Positions 54,401 to 63,202 of a DNA stretch of 64,000 nucleotides are shown here, one piece after another (within the stretch, counting starts at the first letter, position 1; each line of letters opens with the position of its first letter). The stretch is from contig CALCNO010000032.1 of NCBI GenBank assembly GCA_937897615.1, forward strand, positions 62,001-126,000, given 5' to 3'. The notes beneath the pieces are model-generated. The model was not told the DNA's origin and made no database searches. It worked only from the letters and a program-made list of their open reading frames with translations. A program made the position numbers and the translations under genes. The DNA is from an uncultured Anaerolineaceae bacterium (GTDB lineage Bacteria > Chloroflexota > Anaerolineae > Anaerolineales > Anaerolineaceae).

Positions 54401-57400
54401 CGCTGCCGGCAAAGGACTCGTCGGAGACGTTCGTGCCGGTCACGTTCATGGTAAAGTCGCCAGCGCCCAGGCTGCCGCCGTCATCGTTGACCACGTGCTT
54501 GACGATGGTCAATTGCGGGGCAATATCGGCGTTGGCGATGGTGCAGGTCTTGCTCTCGCCAATGGCAATGCTGCCGCTGCAATCCGCAGAAGCGCTCACC
54601 TGGCTGTAGCCGCTGACCGCATCCTCGTCCACGCTGTAGGAGCCAGCATCGAGCGTGACAGTCACGCCGCTTTCGCTGCCGGCAAAGGACTCGTCGGAGA
54701 CGTTCGTGCCGGTCACGTTCATGGTAAAGTCGCCGGCGCCTAATGTGCCGCCATGATCATTGGAAACAGTCTTGACCACCGTGAGGCGCGGGGCGATATC
54801 AGCGTTGGTGATGGTGCAGGTGATGTCCTCTCCCGGCGCCAGGGTAACCGTTCCGGCCAGTACCGCCGGGCATTTGGCATCGCCGCTGATGGAAACGAAC
54901 TCATAGCCCGTTACCATCGTTTCGTCAATGGCATACGGCGTATTGGAGAGTACGGTGTTGGCAGCGCCGGAAGTGACCACCGTTCCGCCCACTGAGGGCA
55001 GGAAGTCATCCGGTAGCGCCGTGCCGCCGTGGTCGTTGTTGACCACCACGTTCAGGGTCAGCTTCGGCGCGATATCGTAGTTGGTGATAGAGCATTCCTT
55101 GACATCGCCAAGCCCGAGGGTGATCGAGCCGTCAATGTCGCAGTCGCCGCCCCACAACCCGGCCTGGTAGCCGGATTGCCCGGTTTCGCTCACCGTGTGA
55201 GCACCGGCGGTAAGGCTGTACTGCGTTTCCCAGGCCACGGTGGTGGCGTCGATGGAAGGAGTAAAGCTGGAAGCCGTCAGCGTGCCGCCGTGGGTATTGG
55301 AAACGGTCTTGGTCACGGTCAGTTTGGGCGCAATATCATCCAGAGTAACCGCGCAGGAAGCCACGTCACCCGGTTGGAGCGAGAGTGAGGTAACGTCAGC
55401 AACCGGCGTTCCGTTGACCGTGCAGCTCCAGGCAGAAGCCGCGTAGCCGGAAGGCCCGGAGTAGCTCAGGTCGTGGGTGCCGGCCTGCAGGGTAGCGCCG
55501 CTGGTCACATCCGGTGAGCCGGTGGTGCCGAGGCCGCTCAAGCTGCCCCAGGAAAGAGTCCACTCAGGTTCGGTATGCGTTCCGCCGTCGTCGTTGACCA
55601 CAGTGACGTCGAGCGTCAGGCTGGGGGCAATATCGTTATTGGTGATGGTGCAGGTCACATCCTGCCCCAGGCCAACGCTCACCTGGTTGCTGCTCACCGT
55701 CACCGTTGTACTGGTGCCCGTGAGTACGCAACTCCAGTTTCCGGCGGCGTAGCCGGTGGCGCTGCCGCTCTCTGCCAGTGTGTAGGTATCGGCCTTGAAA
55801 CCGCTGCCGCTATCCACCGGGGTGCTGCCAGAAAGATCCGTGGAGGTTGTGCCCGTGCCGGTGGCCGTGAGCGTCCAGGCGCTGGCCAGGGCCGTGCCGC
55901 CGTTGTCGTTGGTGACAATCTTACGCAGGTGCAGGGCCGGTTCATCGTCGTCATTGGTGATGGTACAGGTCTTGGCATCGCCAGGAGCCAGGGTGATGCT
56001 GCCATCGCTGGCGCAGTCGCCGCCCCAACTGCCGGCAGTGTAGCCGGCCTGCGAGGTTTCGCTCACCGTATGGCTGCCCGCGGTCACGGTATGCAGGCCC
56101 CAGGTGGAGGCCACCGAGTCGATGAATACTGGGAAGTCCGCAGCGACCAGGGTACCGCCGTTGTTGTTGGTAACGGTTTTCACCAGGGTGAGGGTCGGGG
56201 CAATGTCGTTAAAGTTGATCGTGCAGGTCACGTCATCACCCAGGCCCAGCGCGACCTCACCAGAGGAAACCGGTACGCTTGTGCTGGTTCCGGTGACCAC
56301 GCAACTCCAGCTGCCCGGGGTATAGCCCGCAGGCCCGCCGCTCTGCCCCAGTGTGTAGGTATCAGAGAGGAAGGTAGCGCCGCTGTCCACCGGCGTGCTG
56401 CCGGAAAGGTTCGTGGGGGTTGTGCCGGTGCCGGTGGCTGCCAGCGTCCAATCGGTGGCTGCGGCAGTACCGCCGCCGTCATTGGTAACCGTGGCGCGCA
56501 GGTGCAGCTTGGGCGCAATGTCGTTGTTGGTGATGGTGCAGCTGATGTTCTCTCCCGGGTCAAGGGTGAGTGTTCCGGCCAGCACCGCCGGGCATTTGGC
56601 GTCCCCGGTGATGGAAACGAACTCATAGCCCGACACCAGCGTTTCGTCAATAGCATAGGGCGTGTTGGCAAGCACATCATTGCCAGCGCCGGAAGTGACC
56701 ACTGTTCCGCCCACGCTGGGCAAGAAGTCATCCGGGAGTGCTGTGCCGCCGTTATTGTTATTCACCACCACACTCAGGGTAAGGGTGGGTGCAATATCAT
56801 TGTTGTTGATGGTGCAGGTGGCGTTCTGGCCCAGGGCAAGCGTCAATTCAGCGCCGCTCAGTGAGCCGGTATCGCAGGACCAGGAGCCCGGGTTGTAACC
56901 GGCAATGCTGCTCTCGCTCAACGTATAGGCCACGCCTGCCATCACCGTGTGGAAGGTGGTGGAATTACCCGCATCGCTGAAGCCGCGGCTGGTGCCGCTG
57001 GCAGTGAGCGTCCAATCCACCGGCAGTTTTGCGCCGCCGTTGTTGTTGGTTACGTCTTTCACCAGCTTCAGGGTGGGGGCAACATCGTTGTTGGCAATTG
57101 AGCAGGAAACCGTCTCGCCTGCCGCGATGGTGATCTGATTGGGGGCCGTAAAGGTGCCGCCCGTGCAACTCCAGCCGCCGTTGGTGTAGCCGGAGGCCGG
57201 TCCGCCCGTTTGCGCCAGGGTGTACGTTCCGGCAGAGAAGCCGCTGCCGCTGGCCACCGGGGTTGTCCCGGTGATGGTGGTGGGGCCGGTGGCGGTGAGT
57301 GTCCAATCGGCTGCCACAGCAGTGCCGCCATCGTTGTTGGTAACGCTGTTTGTGAGCGTTAACCCCGGAGCGATGTCGTCATTGGTGATGGTGCAGGTCT

Positions 57401-60400
57401 TGGCGTCGCCGGGAGCCAGGGTAATGCTGCCATCGCTGGCGCAGTCCCCGCCCCAGTCGCCGGCCAGGTAACCGGTTTGGCTGGTCTCGGATACGCTATG
57501 TGCACCGGCCAGGAGGGTAATCGGCGTTCCCCAGCTGGCGGCCACCGAGTCGATGAACACCGGGAAGTCCGCAGCCACCAGCGTACCGCCGTTGTTGTTA
57601 GTAACCGTCTTCACCAGGGTCAGGGTTGGGGCAATGTCATCAAAATGGATGGTGCAGGTCACATCGTCGCCCAGGCCCAGCGCTACCTCACCGGAGCTAA
57701 CCGGTACGCTTGTGCTGGTTCCGGTAACCACGCAGCTCCAGGAGCCGGCATTGTAACCGGCAGGGCCGGATTGATCCAAAGCATAGGTGTCGGCTTTAAA
57801 GTCGCTGCCGCTATCCACCGGGGTGCTGCCGGAAAGGTTGGTGGGGCTGGCATTGTCGCCGTCGGCAGTGAGCGTCCAATCGGTGGCTGCGGCGGAACCG
57901 CCATTGTTGTTGGTGACGGTGGCGCGCAGGTGCAGTTTGGGCGCAATATCGTTGTTGGTGATGGTGCAGGTCTTCGATTCGCCCAGCGCCAGGGTGACCG
58001 AACCGTCGGCGGCACAATCGCCGCCCCAGGTACCGGCCGCATACCCGGCCTGGCTGGTCTCGGAAACAGTGTAAGAACCGGCGTCGAGGCCAATGGGGGT
58101 TCCCCATGCAGCCGCGGTTGAGCCGATGAACACCGGGAAGCTGGCAGCGGTGAGCGTGCCGCCGTTGTCGTTGACCACGGTCTTGACCAGCGTCAGCGCC
58201 GCGCCATTATCGTCGTTGTGGATGGTGCAGGTGGCGTTCTGGCCCAGCGCCAGGGTGAGCACACTGCCGGAGAGAGACCCGGTATCGCAAGACCAACTGC
58301 CCGCCGTGTAGCCGGCAATGCTGCTCTCGCTCAACGTGTAGGCCACAGCCGCCGTCATGGTGTGGAAGGTGGTGGAATTGCCGGCATCGCTAAAGCCGCG
58401 GCTGGCGCCGCTGGCAGTGAGCGTCCAATCCGCAGACACACTGGAGCCGCCGTCGTCATTGGTCACCGTCTTCACCAGTTTCAGGGTGGGGGCAACATCG
58501 TTGTTGGCAATCGAGCAGGAAACCGTTTGCCCGGCTGCAATGGTGATCTGGTCGGGCGCCACAAAGGTGCCGCCCGTGCAGCTCCAGCCGCCGTTGGTGT
58601 AACCGGAAGCAGGCCCGCCCGTCTGAGACAAGGTGTACGTCCCGGCGGAGAAACCGCTGCCACTGGCTACCGGGGTTGTCCCGGTAATGGTGGTGGGGCC
58701 GGTGGCGGTGAGCGTCCAATCCCCGGCCGCTGCCGTACCGCCGTCATCGTTGGTGACCGAGTTGGTCAAGGTCAGGCTGGGAACATCGTCGTTATTGTTG
58801 ATGGTACAGGTGGCTGTGTCACCGTTGGCCAGGGTGATGGTGTTGCCGCTCACGGCTGCGCCGCCGTTCTTGACACAACTCCAACTGCCGCCGGTATAGC
58901 CGCTGGGGCCGCTTTCGCCCAGGGTATAGGTATCGGCCTTGAAGGTGGCACCGCTGGCAACGCCGCTGGCGCCGGAGAGATTGGTAGGCGTGCCGCCGGT
59001 GCCGGTAGCCGTCAGCGTCCAGGCGGATGCTGCGGCGCTGCCGCCGTTGTCATTGGTCACCGTCTTCAACAGGGTCAGCGAAGGCGGGTTGTCGTTGTTG
59101 TTGATGGTACAGGTAACGTCCTGCCCCAGGCCCACGGCCACCTGGTTGCCGGTTACCGTTACAGGCGTGCTGGTACCGGTGAGCACACAACTCCAACTGC
59201 CTGCCGTGTAACCGGCAGGGCCGCCGGTCTGGGCAAGGGTGTAGGTGTCGGCCTTAAAGCCTGTGCTGCTATCCACCGGCGTGGTGCCGGAAAGGTTGGT
59301 GGGGCTGGCAAGCGCACCGGTAGCCGAAATCGTCCAGGCAGTGGCCAGGGCGGTGCCGCCGTTATCGTTGGTGACGGTATTGCGCAGATGCAGCGCCGGG
59401 GCGGTATCGTCATTGGTGATGGTACAGGTGGCTTCGTCGCCATTGGCCAGGGTGATGGTGTTGCCCGTCACGGCTGCGCCGCCGTTCTTGACGCAACTGA
59501 ACTGGCTGGCCGTATAGCCGGTTGGCCCGCCGGATTCCGCCAGAGTGTAGGTATCCGGCTTGAATGTGGCGCCGCTATCTACCGGCGTGGTGCCGGAGAG
59601 ATTGGTGGGCGTGCCGCCGGTGCCGGTGGCCGTCAGCGTCCAGGCCGTGGTCAGGGCGGTGCCGCCGTTATCGTTGGTCACCACTTTGCGCAAATGCAGA
59701 ATGGGAGGAGTGGCCACCGTGAGCGTGGCCGAAGCCGTGCCGCCCAGCCCGCTTTCAATGGTGAACACCTGGCTGGTGGTATTGTTGTAAGTTTGTGCCG
59801 TAGCAGCGGTAACGGAAGTTTCGATGTAACAGCTTCCGCCGGCGGTCAGGCTGCCGCCGCTGAGGGTAAAGCCGCCGGTTCCCGCAGTGGCTGTAAATGT
59901 GCCGCCGCAGGTGTTGGTGGTCACTGCCGGGGTGGCATTGACCAGGCCGGCCGGGTAAGTATCCGAGATGGCAAGGCCGGAAAGCGCCTGGCTGCCGTTG
60001 GGGTTGGTGAAGCTGACCCGCAGGGTAGAAGTGGCGCCGCTGGCGATGCTGGCCGGGGTAAACGCTTTGGTGACCGCGGGAGGTGTGGCAATGGGGCAAC
60101 CGGTCACCGAGATGTTGTCGAGCTCCAGTTTTCTGTTGGTAATATTGCCACCGGTGCCATAGGCCACGAATTTGAACAGTGCGTCAGTGTTGTTGTCTAT
60201 TTCAGGAACAGCAGAAAAATCGCGCGTGGCGGTGCGCCAGGAAGTCGCTACTGTATTCGTACCTGAAAGCTGCGAGAACCCGGAACCATCCGACGAGTAA
60301 TAGAAGTTCAGGCTGGTTGGCCCGTTGTTATTATCGCGGAGATAATCGTAAGAGATCTGTATATCCGAGTATCCAAGGGTGCTGGCTGCAAGCTGGATAT

Positions 60401-62954
60401 AGTCAGTTGTCGGTGCTGCGGTGTTTGGCCAGTTGCCTACCGCAATAGTGCCACCCGTGAAATCTAATCCTGCTAACCCGCTGCCCAGTGACAATGCGCC
60501 GCTACCACTGTCAGCAGCATAACCTCCTGTGGCGTTTTGGTCACCAAATGTCGCCCAGGAGGCGATCGTCTGGCGCGGCACGGGGCAGGAACTGCCGCCG
60601 GTAACCGTCACGGTGTTGGAGCAGGCGTTATCGCTCTCGCCGGCTGTTCCTTCCGCATTGTTGTTGTTGGGGTCAACCGCGCAGGAACCGCCGGTGGGGT
60701 TCACCAGCGATCCGCCTGCCACGGGCACCACCGAAAACTCAACGGTGATCGTGGCGCCATTGGGGATGGTAACCGAGCCGCCGGAAGCAGTACACGCCAG
60801 CACATTGCTGCTGATGGTGCAAGCCGGGGTTCCCACAATGCCCGCGGAGGCCGTGATTTGCGGCGAACCGTACAAAGGTCCAGAAGGCAGGGTATCTGTG
60901 AGGATGGTCTGGCCGCTGGTAAATAGGGCTGAACCTTCTCCGGAGTTGGCAATCTGGATGGCCCACTCAAAGGAATTGCCCAGGGCAATGGTATTGCTGG
61001 TATTGTTGCTCTTGGTGGCGGTCAGGTTGGGGCGCAGGATGGTGACATCGGCATTGGATGAAGCCGTGAAACTCCTGGTGTTGTACCACCCGGTGGAATA
61101 GGCATTGTTGGTCAGCACATCTGCGGAAATGTCCGTGTTGGTCACTGCCTGGAAGGTAATCGTAGCAGTCTCACCGGAGGACATGCCGGTGCCCAGCAGG
61201 TTGGTCCAGGTGAGTGTTTGCCCGGACACCGACGGATTGGCGGAGAAGGTTGAGCCGTTAGGCCGTGTCACCACGGCGCTGTTGTTCACATAAGACATGC
61301 CCGCGGGCAGCACATCCTCTACATCCAGAGAAGACAAAACAAACCCGCTTGTGGATTGAATGGTAAAGGTGACCGTTTCTCCGCTGCGGTAGGAAATGGA
61401 TTCCGGTGAGGCATCCTTCTGGTTGCCCACCACCACATCGATCCACTGGGCATTTAACGGCAAAATGGTATAGCCCGCATCAATGTAAGGATTGGCAGCG
61501 CCGGAATAGGCTGCATCCTGGCCCCACATGATGGCAATGGGCGCAGAAGCCCATACATGCGTGCCGGTATTGTCGTTGGTGCTGGTATTGCGAATCTTGA
61601 CCACCTCAAGGCGATTGGTAGTGTATACCGCATCGGCTACCCCGTCTGAGGGGTAATAGTCCACGTAAATGTGCGTACCATCCTGGGTGGGGGTGATAAA
61701 GATCGGTGAGCCGTTGGCGGTCAGGTTGGTAGAACCCGGCGCCCAACCCACATAATATTCCGAGGTCAGCGTGTTCACCGGGATCAGTGAATAGCCCCAG
61801 TTGCGCATGGCACTGCCGCGATCATAAGAGCCAATCGCCCAGAAATTGGTGCTGGCGCTGAGGTAAAGGCCGGAATTGGTGGGAACATAATGCCCCGCCA
61901 GGGCCTGAAAACTGCGGGTAGCTCCCGCAGGCACCGAGATCGTGCCGCTGCCGCTTGAATCCTGCCAGCCCACACTGAGCGCGGCGCCGGTGGGATTGTA
62001 AATGTACACGTCCGTGTTTCCCCCGCTGCTGCTGGGCACCGGGCTGTAATACTCGTGATCCCACAGGCTGCTGGGAACAGCTGTATAGGAACGGCTGGAA
62101 TAACCCGCATCCTGCTGGCCGGTGAGGAATTGCACCTGCACCGGGTAATTTGCCGTAACCGTGGTGCCGGCGCCAATATGATACAACTGAGTGACCTCGC
62201 CTTTGTTGAGGGCAACGTTGGTCAGATCAGAACCGATTGGGTTATTAACAGAAACAACCGTTCCATTAACGGTTGCCTGAACCATCACATATACATTGTC
62301 CATGTCGGCGTAGGTGGTGGAATTGAGCGCGTACAAGTCCTCGCCGACGGGAATAGTGTAAGCAGTTGCATACGGTTTAGTGGGGTAGATCTCCCAGGCA
62401 TTGGCATACACCGTGCCCGTAGTGGACGGCCAGAAGGCCACCGCCACAGCCACCGCGCCGCCTTCCACATAAATGCGGTCGCGGCCATCGTAACAGTTTG
62501 AGGTGCTGGTAGCGAGGGAATTTCCACTGGAGTCCTGGCCGTTGGCCGGGCGTGTGCTGCCGGAACAGGCTGCCAGGGTAGTGCCGCGCGGGTTCGAGGG
62601 CACCGTGGGAGATTCAAATGTCAACACCTCTCCCTTGGTGGTGGTGTACACCTCGTCGTAGCCGGTGGCGCCAGTGCCGTAGCCGTTCTCCCACTGGTCG
62701 TAATAGACGCGAACATTTTTGGTAGAAATGGGAACCGTAATGACAAAGTGCAGGTTGCTATCCGTCATTCCGGTATCGTTGTTTACCAGGATGGCCCGCA
62801 ATTGATCGGCGCTGCCGGGGATGAAGTATTCCGAAATGCCAGCGGCCACATCCGCATTAACGGGTTTGAGATTTCCCACCAGTCCCAGGATCATTGCAGC
62901 AACAATAAGAGAACGGGAAATCCTGGTGAGAGTTCGCGTCAGTGAATTTTTCAT
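51447..62954 (-). CDS. Giant repeat-rich surface protein with LPATG motif and C-terminal sortase domain
   Basis: This protein has 3835 residues. A signal peptide (about 1-34) is followed by a large N-terminal region that starts SEYFIPGSADQLRAILVNN, then DUF11-like and lectin-like beta domains to about residue 1085. Residues 1086-3175 hold about 22 copies of a roughly 95-residue module with the opening L-x-L-x-K-x-V-x-N-D-x-G-G and the closing C-T-I-T-N-x-D. Four DUF11-like domains follow (3176-3665). LPATG lies at 3671-3675. The last 145 residues are a sortase domain: SILTAHNY with His3748, LTLITCLGYD with Cys3811 and YLYRTIV with Arg3824. The spacings of 63 and 13 are close to those of sortase A. 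There is no C-terminal membrane segment. It would be secreted and stand far out from the cell. The protein may anchor itself or partners. It has its own promoter and strong terminator. Confidence 0.88.
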   Translation of the reverse strand: MKNSLTRTLTRISRSLIVAAMILGLVGNLKPVNADVAAGISEYFIPGSADQLRAILVNNDTGMTDSNLHFVITVPISTKNVRVYYDQWENGYGTGATGYDEVYTTTKGEVLTFESPTVPSNPRGTTLAACSGSTRPANGQDSSGNSLATSTSNCYDGRDRIYVEGGAVAVAVAFWPSTTGTVYANAWEIYPTKPYATAYTIPVGEDLYALNSTTYADMDNVYVMVQATVNGTVVSVNNPIGSDLTNVALNKGEVTQLYHIGAGTTVTANYPVQVQFLTGQQDAGYSSRSYTAVPSSLWDHEYYSPVPSSSGGNTDVYIYNPTGAALSVGWQDSSGSGTISVPAGATRSFQALAGHYVPTNSGLYLSASTNFWAIGSYDRGSAMRNWGYSLIPVNTLTSEYYVGWAPGSTNLTANGSPIFITPTQDGTHIYVDYYPSDGVADAVYTTNRLEVVKIRNTSTNDNTGTHVWASAPIAIMWGQDAAYSGAANPYIDAGYTILPLNAQWIDVVVGNQKDASPESISYRSGETVTFTIQSTSGFVLSSLDVEDVLPAGMSYVNNSAVVTRPNGSTFSANPSVSGQTLTWTNLLGTGMSSGETATITFQAVTNTDISADVLTNNAYSTGWYNTRSFTASSNADVTILRPNLTATKSNNTSNTIALGNSFEWAIQIANSGEGSALFTSGQTILTDTLPSGPLYGSPQITASAGIVGTPACTISSNVLACTASGGSVTIPNGATITVEFSVVPVAGGSLVNPTGGSCAVDPNNNNAEGTAGESDNACSNTVTVTGGSSCPVPRQTIASWATFGDQNATGGYAADSGSGALSLGSGLAGLDFTGGTIAVGNWPNTAAPTTDYIQLAASTLGYSDIQISYDYLRDNNNGPTSLNFYYSSDGSGFSQLSGTNTVATSWRTATRDFSAVPEIDNNTDALFKFVAYGTGGNITNRKLELDNISVTGCPIATPPAVTKAFTPASIASGATSTLRVSFTNPNGSQALSGLAISDTYPAGLVNATPAVTTNTCGGTFTATAGTGGFTLSGGSLTAGGSCYIETSVTAATAQTYNNTTSQVFTIESGLGGTASATLTVATPPILHLRKVVTNDNGGTALTTAWTLTATGTGGTPTNLSGTTPVDSGATFKPDTYTLAESGGPTGYTASQFSCVKNGGAAVTGNTITLANGDEATCTITNDDTAPALHLRNTVTNDNGGTALATAWTISATGALASPTNLSGTTPVDSSTGFKADTYTLAQTGGPAGYTAGSWSCVLTGTSTPVTVTGNQVAVGLGQDVTCTINNNDNPPSLTLLKTVTNDNGGSAAASAWTLTATGTGGTPTNLSGASGVASGATFKADTYTLGESGPSGYTGGSWSCVKNGGAAVSGNTITLANGDTATCTINNNDDVPSLTLTNSVTNDDGGTAAAGDWTLTATGPTTITGTTPVASGSGFSAGTYTLSQTGGPASGYTNGGWSCTGGTFVAPDQITIAAGQTVSCSIANNDVAPTLKLVKTVTNDDGGSSVSADWTLTASGASRGFSDAGNSTTFHTMTAAVAYTLSESSIAGYTAGSWSCDTGSLSGSVLTLALGQNATCTIHNDDNGAALTLVKTVVNDNGGTLTAASFPVFIGSTAAAWGTPIGLDAGSYTVSETSQAGYAAGTWGGDCAADGSVTLALGESKTCTITNNDIAPKLHLRATVTNNNGGSAAATDWTLTADGDNASPTNLSGSTPVDSGSDFKADTYALDQSGPAGYNAGSWSCVVTGTSTSVPVSSGEVALGLGDDVTCTIHFDDIAPTLTLVKTVTNNNGGTLVAADFPVFIDSVAASWGTPITLLAGAHSVSETSQTGYLAGDWGGDCASDGSITLAPGDAKTCTITNDDIAPGLTLTNSVTNNDGGTAVAADWTLTATGPTTITGTTPVASGSGFSAGTYTLAQTGGPASGYTNGGWSCTGGTFTAPNQITIAAGETVSCSIANNDVAPTLKLVKDVTNNNGGAKLPVDWTLTASGTSRGFSDAGNSTTFHTVMAGVAYTLSESSIAGYNPGSWSCDTGSLSGAELTLALGQNATCTINNNDIAPTLTLSVVVNNNNGGTALPDDFLPSVGGTVVTSGAGNDVLANTPYAIDETLVSGYEFVSITGDAKCPAVLAGTLTLDPGENISCTITNNDIAPKLHLRATVTNDGGGTAAATDWTLAATGTGTTPTNLSGSTPVDSGATFLSDTYTLGQSGGPAGYTPGSWSCVVTGTSTSVPVSSGEVALGLGDDVTCTINFNDIAPTLTLVKTVTNNNGGTLVAADFPVFIDSVASTWGLHTVTAGSHTVSETSQAGYTAGSWGGDCASDGSITLAPGDAKTCTITNDDDEPALHLRKIVTNDNGGTALASAWTLTATGTGTTSTDLSGSTPVDSGSGFKADTYTLAESGSATGYAAGNWSCVLTGTSTTVTVSSNQVSVGLGQDVTCTITNNDIAPSLTLDVTVVNDDGGTHTEPEWTLSWGSLSGLGTTGSPDVTSGATLQAGTHDLSYSGPSGYAASAWSCTVNGTPVADVTSLSLQPGDVASCAVTLDDIAPKLTVTKTVSNTHGGTLTASSFTPSIDATTVAWETQYSLTAGAHTVSETGQSGYQAGLWGGDCDIDGSITLGLGDVKECSITNYDIAPKLTLNVVVNNDHGGTALPDDFLPSVGGTVVTSGAANTVLSNTPYAIDETMVTGYEFVSISGDAKCPAVLAGTVTLAPGEDITCTITNADIAPRLTVVKTVSNDHGGTLGAGDFTMNVTGTNVSDESFAGSESGVTVTLDAGSYSVDEDAVSGYSQVSASADCSGSIAIGESKTCTIANADIAPQLTIVKHVVNDDGGSLGAGDFTMNVTGTNVSDESFAGSESGVTVTLDAGSYSVDEDAVSGYSQVSASADCSGSIAIGESKTCTITNDDQAGTLVVVKAITNDNGGSATADGFQFQVDGGSATAFEADGENSITVPAGTYSVTEVADTHYVASYDNCTGVVVANGESQTCTITNDDVAPSLTLKATVSNNYGGTAAATDWTLTAGGPTPLSGTTDVASDATFAAGNYTLGFNSGPAGYTDGGWSCTVNGTPVAYSSSLALSLADVAVCEINFTDVQPTLTLTKTVDNSSGRHSLTQDDFPAFITGTLTSPAAWDTPYGLNAGSYTASETSQNGYLAGTWGGDCAADGSVTLAIGDTKTCTITNTAEDPAIALDKQGSLDMTVVDLATMVNAGDAIDYTFSVDASASNVPLHNVYVSDAACDSTPVYASGDDGDNILQTSETWVFSCSHTITQAEIEAASFTNNATAYGTSPFDLEVSATDSVTTDFVAEYALRVEKTSTVTVVNAADIVIPYTITLFNGGNMPVSNIVVDDAKCNADLAYQSGDVNEDHILQVEEEWIYTCTYRVTQADIDLGLDISNKVIVMADRIDPQAEDTLDIPVAQGPAIELTKSGSLDMAVVAPNTLTNPGDTITYTFSVQNVGNVTLWADITVTDPMLPGLSCTIPVSDNTLFPSGFVPGASAECTATGNVYTLAVEDIDAGSVVNTATAATTYEDTPVTDDDEVTTETIPVREITLVKEASASTFISAGEVVTYTYTITNSGNLDLYPEYTVVDDKVAVVTCPDLPDTLVPGGSVVCSGDYTTTPEDVSAGSVVNNATAFANTTPDCTTGCVLVQDSAQATVGKTNPNVDDTSANAAVAFLPATGFAPNQETVLSGTPEAYASTELTISIPALNVTTSITGVPNHNGTYAIDWLGNEVGWLQGSAYPGSIGNSILTAHNYLANGRPGPFVDLKTLKWGDQVIVEQGGRSYIFEVRSVKRVRPEDLSSLGHKDYGYLTLITCLGYDNQSESYLYRTIVQAVLVDVK
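53430..59699 (-). repeat. Array of about 22 tandem SpaA/prealbumin-like modules inside the giant gene
   Basis: Module openings can be counted by eye as V-T-N-D-N-G-G-T or close variants, 22 in all, each ending C-T-I-T-N-x-D or similar. Average length is about 285 bases (95 residues). Modules fall into a few subtypes, such as those with TLTATGxGxxPTNLSGTTP, those with GxYTVSETSQxGYxAGxWGGDC, and those with DDFLPSVGGTVVTSGA, which recur in mixed order. Confidence 0.85.
54271..54734 (-). repeat. Recent tandem duplication: two identical 191-base blocks
   Basis: The segment 54271-54461 is identical to 54544-54734, offset by 273 bases (one 91-residue module). Identity extends over third codon positions, unlike other modules of the array, so the copy is recent or kept alike by gene conversion. 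Confidence 0.85.
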
Positions 62955-63064
62955 GATTATTCCCTCTTCAAATAATATGAGCCCTGTGAAACAGGCTCAC
63001 AAAGGATACACAGTATTAAATTCTAATTAACTCATCACAAAGGAAACTTGTGCTGGATAGAAGG

Positions 63065-63093
63065 ATTATAGCAAGCGAGAACACAAAGTGCAA
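63065..63093 (-). promoter_or_regulatory. Strong putative promoter of the giant surface-protein gene
   Basis: On the minus strand TTGCAC (63093-63088) and a consensus TATAAT (63070-63065) are exactly 17 bases apart. Transcription would begin near 63058, leaving a leader of about 100 bases. The leader contains a hairpin, GAGCC-TGT and ACA-G-GGCTC (about 62974-62998), before the GAGGGA ribosome binding site. Confidence 0.65.
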
Positions 63094-63133
63094 GTGAAAT
63101 TTGCGTAAACTTTACCCGGATTCTCGGAATAAT

Positions 63134-63168
63134 AAAAACCGGAAGCCGCTTTTCGGCTCCCGGTTTTT
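63134..63168 (-). terminator. Terminator of the aminopeptidase gene
   Basis: A long stem (AAAAACCGG-A-AGCCG 63134-63148 with CGGCT-C-CCGGTTTTT 63154-63168) with one mismatch closes on a CTTTT loop. It lies 35 bases past the aminopeptidase stop codon and just upstream of the promoter for the giant gene. Confidence 0.8.
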
Positions 63169-63202
63169 CTTCAGGACGCTGCAAAACTACAACAAGGGTG
63201 GT

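Noticed and set aside
53430..59699. Repeats as a CRISPR array or a mobile element
   Set aside because: Units are about 285 bases, lie in frame inside one gene and encode protein modules; there are no spacers, terminal inverted repeats or transposase.
58218..60266. A 682-residue open frame antisense to the giant gene, and other long antisense frames at 51555-53273 and 55575-56864
   Set aside because: They are mirror frames of the repeat array. Low stop frequency follows from the G/C-rich repeated codons, their translations are compositionally odd, and the minus frame has signal peptide, domains and sortase.
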